DNA of 10,210 nucleotides from Terriglobia bacterium (GTDB lineage Bacteria > Acidobacteriota > Terriglobia > UBA7540). The stretch covers positions 1-10,210 of the forward strand of contig JASHTO010000233.1 of NCBI GenBank assembly GCA_030040515.1, in the 5' to 3' direction. Position 1 is the first letter of the stretch; the number at the start of each line of letters is the position of its first letter. A program made the position numbers and the translations under genes. Positions 6,293-10,210 of the stretch are shown one piece after another. Under the pieces are notes generated by a model. It was not told where the DNA came from, ran no database searches, and was given only the letters and a program-made list of their open reading frames with translations.

Positions 6293-8164
6293 ATGAAACG
6301 CCTCATCAAGCGCACGATTGTCGCATTGGCCATCGTTTACCTCGCCCTGCTGGTTTACCTTTTGGCGGTCAGAAAATATCGGACCGAGGTCCTCACCAAC
6401 CTCACCGCCGCCGATGTGCCCCTCCAGCCGGTCAGCAAGCGCGCTGTGGATTACCACCGGGACTTTCCGGAATCGTTTCCCCTGCAAATCGCCGTGCTCA
6501 TGACCAACGATCAGGATGGAGGCCTGAGCCTTGTCCACGGATTCCACGAAATGGGCGTGCCGTTCTTCATCACGCACGATCTTGACGTCGCCCTGCGCCA
6601 TAACCAGGTATTTATTTATCCCGAGATCGATTCCGACACGTTCGAGCCGGAGGACATCGCCAAGATGACGCACTTCGTGCAGGCGGGCGGCACGATTTTC
6701 GCGCAGCAGGTCTTTGCCAAACAGCTCGGCCCGCTGTTCGGGTTCAGCGATTATCAGCAGCGCAAGACGCGCCATTGGGTGAACTTCGATGTCGCCTCCG
6801 ACCCCCTCGGCAGGTATCTGGACCGCCCGGAAGAGAGGCGCGTGCCGCTGGCCGGCGAGGCGGTGAAGGAGAGCTTCGCGACCAACGGATACCGGCCGGA
6901 TGGAACAGGGAAAGTTCTGGCGCGGTACGAAGACGCGTCGGCCGCCCTCATCGAGAAGTCCAGCGGGCAGGGAACGACTTTCGTGAGCGGCGTCGGCTGG
7001 GACGACGTGATTATGCGCGCGCAGACGAATCGGCACTATGACGCCTTCCGCGCCTACGTCAACACGTTTGAGCCCGGCGGCGACGTCTGGCTTCTGCTTC
7101 TGCGCGCCTGGTATGAACATTTCGCGCGCGGCGCCGTGCGCCTCGCCACCATGCCGCAGGGCCGGCGCTCCGTGCTGATGCTCTCCCACGACATCGACTG
7201 GGCGTTTTCGGTTCCCAAATGCCTGACTTACGCCAATATGGAAGACCGCCATCACGTGCACAGCACTTTCTTCATGCAGACCAAATACGTTTCCGACGCC
7301 AATGGCGCCGCCTTTTTCTACGGCTCGAACCTCGACGTGTTGCGCAAACTGGTGGCCAGGGGATTTGACGTGGAAAGCCACACGGTGATCCACTCGCGCG
7401 CTTTCAATCATTTCAATTACGGCGCGGGGAATGAGACCTACGCGAATTACCGCCCGCGCGCCATCAGCACCACGGATGCGATGAACGGCACGGTTCTGGG
7501 CGAGGTGCGCGTTTCGAAGCAATTGCTGGACGGAGCCATTCCCGGGCATCACACCGTTTTCTTCCGCGCCGGCCACCTGCGCTTCCCCACCGCGCTCGCC
7601 CAGGCGCTGGTGAATTGCGGCTACGAGTTCGATTCCTCCTTCACCGCGCCCGACGTGATGAGCAATTTCCCCTATCGCCTGACCTACGATCGCGACTTCT
7701 CCGACGAGAGCCCGATTTACGAATTCCCCGTTACGATCGAGGACGAAGAGGAGCCACCGCTCCAAAAACGCATCGATAAAGCCCTCGAGGTGATCAAGGC
7801 CAATGCGGACAACGGCGCGGCGAACGTCATTCTGATCCACACGAATGACGACGAAATCAAAGTTCCGGCGGAGGAAACGCTGCTGAACGGCCTTCCCGCC
7901 GACATCCTGGTCTCCGACATGATGGACTTCGCGAAATTCTGGCGGGCGCGCGACCGCTTGAACTGGCAGGTGGGGCCAGGACGCAGCGCTGACGCCATTA
8001 CTCTCAAGCTGTCAAGCCCCGAGGCTGTTAGCGGCCTCACGTTCGAATTCGCGCGCAGCGTGTCTTCGGCCGATGGAGGCGCAGTGGTTCTACCTGACCA
8101 TCACCGCGTGATTCTGCCCGACCTCGCGGCTCAACAGGAAGTGACGATTACGATTCACTACTAG
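6293..8164 (+). CDS. Membrane-anchored NodB/CE4-like polysaccharide deacetylase
   Basis: 623 residues. The N-terminus is basic followed by one hydrophobic helix (about 8-26), a signal anchor placing the rest outside the inner membrane. Residues about 55-280 form an uncharacterised alpha/beta region with no catalytic motif I recognise. A NodB-type domain follows: SHDIDW with Asp300 and Asp302 (the TFDDG position), SHTVIHS with His363 and His367 (metal-binding H-x3-H), FRAGH with Arg425, and VILIHTND with His516 (the LxIH position). The last 90 residues look like a small beta-rich module. Expected reaction: metal-dependent removal of N- or O-acetyl groups from a glycan, presumably the product of the neighbouring synthase. 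ATG 6293 is chosen because it starts directly at the KR-rich anchor and has GGAGG at 6275-6279; the in-frame ATG at 6251 adds 14 unlikely residues. The final 47 codons recur as an orphan copy at 9700-9843. Confidence 0.88.
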   Translation: MKRLIKRTIVALAIVYLALLVYLLAVRKYRTEVLTNLTAADVPLQPVSKRAVDYHRDFPESFPLQIAVLMTNDQDGGLSLVHGFHEMGVPFFITHDLDVALRHNQVFIYPEIDSDTFEPEDIAKMTHFVQAGGTIFAQQVFAKQLGPLFGFSDYQQRKTRHWVNFDVASDPLGRYLDRPEERRVPLAGEAVKESFATNGYRPDGTGKVLARYEDASAALIEKSSGQGTTFVSGVGWDDVIMRAQTNRHYDAFRAYVNTFEPGGDVWLLLLRAWYEHFARGAVRLATMPQGRRSVLMLSHDIDWAFSVPKCLTYANMEDRHHVHSTFFMQTKYVSDANGAAFFYGSNLDVLRKLVARGFDVESHTVIHSRAFNHFNYGAGNETYANYRPRAISTTDAMNGTVLGEVRVSKQLLDGAIPGHHTVFFRAGHLRFPTALAQALVNCGYEFDSSFTAPDVMSNFPYRLTYDRDFSDESPIYEFPVTIEDEEEPPLQKRIDKALEVIKANADNGAANVILIHTNDDEIKVPAEETLLNGLPADILVSDMMDFAKFWRARDRLNWQVGPGRSADAITLKLSSPEAVSGLTFEFARSVSSADGGAVVLPDHHRVILPDLAAQQEVTITIHY

Positions 8165-8235
8165 CCGGGGCGCCTTCGTTCGCACGCGCGACACAGCGGG
8201 CACGCGTCCTGGCCTTGAGGTTTTGCTGATATGAT

Positions 8236-8267
8236 GACCTACCCCCGCAGTGCGGTGATGACAGGTC
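8236..8267. promoter_or_regulatory. Leader inverted repeat before the methyltransferase gene
   Basis: GACCT (8236-8240) and AGGTC (8263-8267) enclose the perfect palindrome CCGCA-G-TGCGG (8245-8255). This immediately follows TATGAT (8230-8235), a possible -10 box without a clear -35. It could be an operator or an mRNA hairpin close to the start codon at 8280. The evidence is structural only. Confidence 0.25.
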
Positions 8268-8279
8268 AGTGAGGTGAGA

Positions 8280-9332
8280 ATGCTCACAGATGAACAGCGG
8301 CACGCACTCGTTCGCTGGAAGGACTTGCTGGCGGAGTCCGGCTTGGAGCGCGCGTTGACCCGCGACCCCGACGCCAAGCCCACCGAAATCCCCGAGCGAT
8401 TCCAGATTTTGGCCCGCCTGTTTCACGAAGGGCTGGAGGTTGAGGCGCGCGAACTTGCGGCATGCGTTCCTGGCGATGTGCTCGCAACGCTCGAAGCGCT
8501 GGGCTTGTTGAAGCGCGCGGCCGACAAGCTCGAATCTCCCTACCGGCTCGCGAACCACATGGGCCTCTGGCTGTTCAGCGAAAAGGTCTCGCCACAGGCG
8601 AAGTGCTATTACGGCAATGACTCGTTCGAACTCAGCCGCATGTTGATTGGGGCTGAGGGCAACGTGCTCGATCTGTGTGCGGGCGTCGGTCCGCAGGCGC
8701 TGATTTGCGCGCGCACGGCGAAGCACGTCACGGCGATCGAGATCGAGCCGCTGGCCGCCCGGTTCTTCTGGATCAACGCTGCCCTGAACGGCCTTACGGA
8801 CAAGGTGGAATTCCTTGCCGGGGATCTTCTCAAGCCGGTTGCGGGGAGGAAATTTGACTTGATCTCCTGCAACCCGCCGTTCATGCCCGTGCCGCCCGGC
8901 GTGCCTTATCCCGTATTTGCGGGCGGCGGGGGCGACGGGCTGTACATTGTGCGCCGCCTGATGGCCGGCCTGCCGGAGGTGCTCGCTCCGGACGGCCGCT
9001 GCGAGGTGGTGGGCGCGGTTCTGGGAAATGCCGCCGGTCCGGACCTGGCGGCGTTCAAGCAAATGGCGGCCGACTCGAGCCTTGCGATCATCGTCGACTG
9101 CCGTACCCGCGAAGAACTGGAAGGGAAGACGCTGAAGCAGCTCGTCGGAATGGCGATGGTTGAGGGCAAAGGGGAGGAAGTCGAACGCGCCTTCCGAAGC
9201 CATTTCGCCAACCTGAACGCCACGCACCTTTATTGCTTCCTTCTGCACGCCGTGCGCGCGCCCAGCCCCATGGTCTGCTCCTCATTCTGGGACGGCAGCG
9301 GAATGAGCTTCCGCATGGAGGCATTTCCGTAA
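8280..9332 (+). CDS. Class I SAM-dependent methyltransferase, NPPF type
   Basis: 350 residues. Residues about 30-90 look like a helical, winged-helix-like N-terminal region. The Rossmann-type methyltransferase domain follows, with the SAM-binding motif VLDLCAGVGPQAL (D131 in the glycine-rich loop), an acidic motif II (TAIEIEP) and the catalytic-type motif CNPPF (N198-F201). NPPF/NPPY enzymes methylate planar amino groups: adenine N6, guanine N2 (RsmC-like) or glutamine N5 (PrmC/HemK-like). The layout of an N-terminal helical domain plus a small-type methyltransferase recalls the DUF7059-linked HemK-related proteins of actinobacteria, by memory only. The substrate cannot be assigned. GAGGTG (8271-8276) precedes the ATG at 8280; a GTG at 8274 overlaps that ribosome site and is less likely. 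It begins 115 bp after the deacetylase and has no evident link to the polysaccharide locus. Confidence 0.87.
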   Translation: MLTDEQRHALVRWKDLLAESGLERALTRDPDAKPTEIPERFQILARLFHEGLEVEARELAACVPGDVLATLEALGLLKRAADKLESPYRLANHMGLWLFSEKVSPQAKCYYGNDSFELSRMLIGAEGNVLDLCAGVGPQALICARTAKHVTAIEIEPLAARFFWINAALNGLTDKVEFLAGDLLKPVAGRKFDLISCNPPFMPVPPGVPYPVFAGGGGDGLYIVRRLMAGLPEVLAPDGRCEVVGAVLGNAAGPDLAAFKQMAADSSLAIIVDCRTREELEGKTLKQLVGMAMVEGKGEEVERAFRSHFANLNATHLYCFLLHAVRAPSPMVCSSFWDGSGMSFRMEAFP

Positions 9333-9358
9333 TCCTGCGCCCGGGTCCCGGGGGTGTG

Positions 9359-9423
9359 TCTTGATTTCGCCTGGAGGGGCATGGTGTCGTCTCGCCCCTA
9401 CGAGCGCGAGCTTGGAATCAAGA
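9359..9423. repeat. 65-bp palindromic unit with 8-bp perfect inverted ends
   Basis: TCTTGATT (9359-9366) and AATCAAGA (9416-9423) are perfect inverted ends around an inner GGGGC/GCCCC pair. Read on the minus strand the inner part contains CGTAGGGGC, the same core as the two MITE-like elements, so it may be a degenerate relative. It follows a CCCGGG-T-CCCGGG hairpin (9340-9352) that could weakly end methyltransferase transcription, although no T-run follows. Confidence 0.45.
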
Positions 9424-9431
9424 CGCGACCG

Positions 9432-9577
9432 GGTAGTGGGTCAGTTTGAAATTCCGTAGGGGCAGGGCTCGTCCCTGCCCTTAAATCCAGGGCACCCGCG
9501 ACCCGTCGCCCGAAGACGGCTTTAGGTCGCAGGGCGAGGGGTGCCCCTACTCCGTGATTTGAAATTGACCCATTACG
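9432..9577. mobile_element. MITE-like palindromic element, copy B (146 bp)
   Basis: The 13-base ends are GGTAGTGGGTCAG on the left and CGTAATGGGTCAA reading in from the right. They continue into TTTGAAAT/TTTCAAAT and then CGTAGGGGCA-type sequence, as in copy A. An exact 8-bp direct repeat, CGCGACCG, flanks the element at 9424-9431 and 9578-9585. The ends align without gaps to those of copy A, and the flanking repeat is flush with the same end position in both copies, which strongly supports transposition. The interior holds an imperfect stem including GACCCGTCGCCCGAAGACGG-type sequence and no gene. The right-hand target copy overlaps the first bases of the next repeat at 9583, so this element apparently inserted at that repeat's edge. 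Confidence 0.82.
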
Positions 9578-9582
9578 CGCGA

Positions 9583-9694
9583 CCGCCGGCTGGCGTAGAC
9601 ATGCATCCAATGTCTGCGATTTCACGCTGAAGGGAGACCCAATGGGAAGGTTAGGAGACGCAGACACACCCAACGTGTCTGCGCCAGCCAGCGG
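9583..9694. repeat. REPIN-like double-hairpin element, copy C1 (112 bp)
   Basis: The outer ends CCGCCGGCTGGCG (9583-9595) and the complement of CCGCTGGCTGGCG (9682-9694) are inverted with one mismatch. Just inside each end is a small hairpin: AGACAT...ATGTCT on the left, and CGCAGACAC...GTGTCTGCG on the right. The spacer is purine-rich. The same 112-bp layout recurs at 9854-9965, and the left half recurs at about 10021-10061. Two inverted REP-like hairpins in one unit is the architecture called REPIN/BIME; no RAYT transposase gene is visible here. Confidence 0.75.
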
Positions 9695-9699
9695 ATCGC

Positions 9700-9843
9700 G
9701 AAGCCGTCAGCGGGCTCACGTTTGAGTTTGCGCGCAGCGTTTCCGCGGCCGATGGCGGGGCCGTGATTCTGCCTGACCATCATCGCGTGATTCTCCCGGA
9801 CCTCGCCGGGGGTAAAGAAACGACATTTGCGATCCGCTACTAG
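9700..9843 (+). pseudogene. Orphan 3' end of a second deacetylase paralogue
   Basis: 47 codons plus TAG encode EAVSGLTFEFARSVSAADGG, followed by GAVILPDHHRVILPDL-type sequence ending in AIRY. This corresponds residue for residue to the last 47 residues of the deacetylase (from base 8021), with 38 identities and no gaps. No start codon or upstream domain is present; homology begins about five bases after the end of repeat C1. Over the first 36 codons I count 17 synonymous and 2 amino-acid-changing codon differences from the full gene, so the copy diverged under protein-level selection before losing its body. It is best read as the stump of a former tandem paralogue. Confidence 0.85.
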
Positions 9844-9853
9844 CAGAGGGCCT

Positions 9854-9965
9854 CCGCCGGCTGGCGCAGACATGTTTTTTCAATGTCTGCGTTTCACACA
9901 GAGGGGGAAGAGATTGGAATGATTGGGAGACGCAGACACCTACTTCGTGTCTGCGCCAGCCGGCG
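9854..9965. repeat. REPIN-like double-hairpin element, copy C2 (112 bp)
   Basis: The ends CGCCGGCTGGCG (9855-9866) and its complement (9954-9965) are perfectly inverted. The left hairpin GCAGACAT...ATGTCTGC and the right hairpin CGCAGACAC...GTGTCTGCG match copy C1, with a similar purine-rich spacer. It lies ten bases after the stop of the orphan deacetylase tail. Its right end directly abuts another trace of the same gene end. Confidence 0.78.
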
Positions 9966-9987
9966 ATTACGATTCGCTACTAACCGG
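9964..9987 (+). pseudogene. Trace of a third deacetylase 3' end
   Basis: Bases 9964-9987 match 8145-8168 of the deacetylase gene end at 22 of 24 positions, spanning the last codons, the stop and CCGG beyond it. The frame reads I-T-I-R-Y-stop against I-T-I-H-Y-stop. The match begins exactly where repeat C2 ends. It is short, but its position and its continuation past the stop codon make chance unlikely. Confidence 0.6.
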
Positions 9988-10020
9988 CGGCTGTAGCGGC
10001 GCTCTATGCGCGTCGCATTC

Positions 10021-10061
10021 GTCGGCTGGCGCAGACATGAGTTGCAATGTCTGCGTTTCAC
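10021..10061. repeat. REPIN-like element, left half only (copy C3)
   Basis: GTCGGCTGGCGCAGACATG (10021-10039) followed by the complementary ATGTCTGCG (10047-10055) and TTTCAC repeats the left half of C1 and C2. The right half is absent: the sequence instead continues into the ribosome binding site of the next gene. It is either a solo REP or an element truncated at this gene's border. Confidence 0.65.
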
Positions 10062-10081
10062 CCGGAGCCAGGAGGGAGGGC

Positions 10082-10210
10082 ATGAGCGCTGGTAGATGGC
10101 GTCACAATATGTGCAAGAAATGTTTTCGAAAGCGCTGGCCCCGGCGCAAAATCTGGCCTTGGCAGGTCGCTGAGAAGTTTCGCCAGTGGGAGACATGCTG
10201 CTTTTGCGGT
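10082..10210 (+). CDS. Small basic CxxC...CxxC protein, N-terminal 43 residues only
   Basis: The ATG at 10082 is preceded by AGGAGGGAGGG (10070-10080), the strongest Shine-Dalgarno site in the window. The frame is open to the right edge: MSAGRWRHNMCKKCFRKRWP, then a basic tryptophan-rich stretch, then ETCCFCG. The pairs CKKC (11-14) and CFCG (40-43 region) look like the two knuckles of a zinc ribbon or treble clef. Five tryptophans and many Arg/Lys in 43 residues suggest nucleic-acid binding. Treble-clef knuckles of the CxxCG kind occur in HNH nucleases and in small phage or regulatory zinc proteins, but I do not recognise the family. Adjacent repeats suggest an accessory region. Confidence 0.6.
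   Translation, partial: MSAGRWRHNMCKKCFRKRWPRRKIWPWQVAEKFRQWETCCFCG

Noticed and set aside
5181..6296. Plus-strand open frame of 371 codons opposite the GGDEF gene
   Set aside because: The minus strand carries a coherent membrane plus GGDEF protein with a good ribosome site, so the plus-strand frame is a shadow.
6290..7840. Minus-strand open frame of 516 codons opposite the deacetylase
   Set aside because: It is a shadow frame with low-complexity composition, opposite a gene with intact catalytic motifs and a membrane anchor.
9340..9352. CCCGGGTCCCGGG as a rho-independent terminator for the methyltransferase
   Set aside because: The loop is too tight and no T-run follows, so it was kept only as a remark.
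9622..9873. Minus-strand open frame of 83 codons across C1 and the orphan deacetylase tail
   Set aside because: It is antisense to a clearly homologous coding remnant and its ends lie in repeat hairpins. It has no ribosome site and its protein resembles nothing but translated repeat.
9923..9990. A small frame in C2 beginning M-I-G-R-R-R-H, faintly like the M-S-A-G-R-W-R-H start of the right-edge gene
   Set aside because: The likeness comes from a few codons inside the hairpin arm, whose sequence is fixed by its own symmetry, and there is no further similarity.
9583..10061. CRISPR array, because similar units recur at short intervals
   Set aside because: The units are 112 bp and palindromic, the intervals are unequal and filled with gene fragments, and no cas gene is present.
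9894..10196. Minus-strand open frame of 100 codons across C2, C3 and the zinc-ribbon gene
   Set aside because: It is composed of translated repeat sequence and is antisense to a gene with a much stronger start.

Overview
The window is GC-rich bacterial DNA with short intergenic gaps, Shine-Dalgarno sites and frequent GTG starts. It encodes glycan-active secreted enzymes and an exopolysaccharide-type locus, and it carries several families of short palindromic repeats. This fits a free-living, probably uncultured bacterium with a large genome, for example of an Acidobacteriota-, Verrucomicrobiota- or Hydrogenedentota-like group. No marker gene is present, so the phylum is a guess.

Left part (1-2369). 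Two overlapping minus-strand genes run off the left edge. The first (1602-1913) is a small secreted protein that looks like only the C-terminal segment of a glycoside hydrolase family 92 (GH92) alpha-mannosidase. The second (1605 to before 1) is a GH92 enzyme proper, with a one-base frameshift in a C5 run at 850-854. Upstream lie an operator-like inverted repeat and a 124-bp MITE-like element flanked by an exact 8-bp direct repeat.

Middle part (2370-8164). Four genes look like a membrane polysaccharide synthesis and modification locus. They are a membrane-anchored HEAT-repeat protein, a processive family 2 glycosyltransferase overlapping it (GTGA), a convergent membrane GGDEF protein with GPDEF in place of GGDEF, and, divergent from that, a membrane-anchored NodB/CE4-like polysaccharide deacetylase. 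By analogy with Pga/Ica/Xag-type systems, the transferase would polymerise and export a hexosamine glycan, the deacetylase would modify it, and c-di-GMP would control it. The HEAT protein would be a partner subunit of unknown role.

Right part (8165-10210). A class I SAM-dependent methyltransferase with an NPPF motif is followed by about 750 bp of repeat-rich DNA. This holds a 65-bp palindromic unit, a second MITE-like copy that also has an exact 8-bp flanking repeat, and two complete 112-bp double-hairpin (REPIN-like) elements plus one half copy. Between them lie two orphan copies of the 3' end of the deacetylase gene. The last 129 bases begin a small CxxC...CxxC protein with a strong ribosome binding site.

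The most notable points are the duplicated deacetylase tails interleaved with repeats, the mobile-element signature of the 8-bp duplicating repeats, the detached GH92 C-terminal module, and the HEAT/GT2/GPDEF/deacetylase locus.
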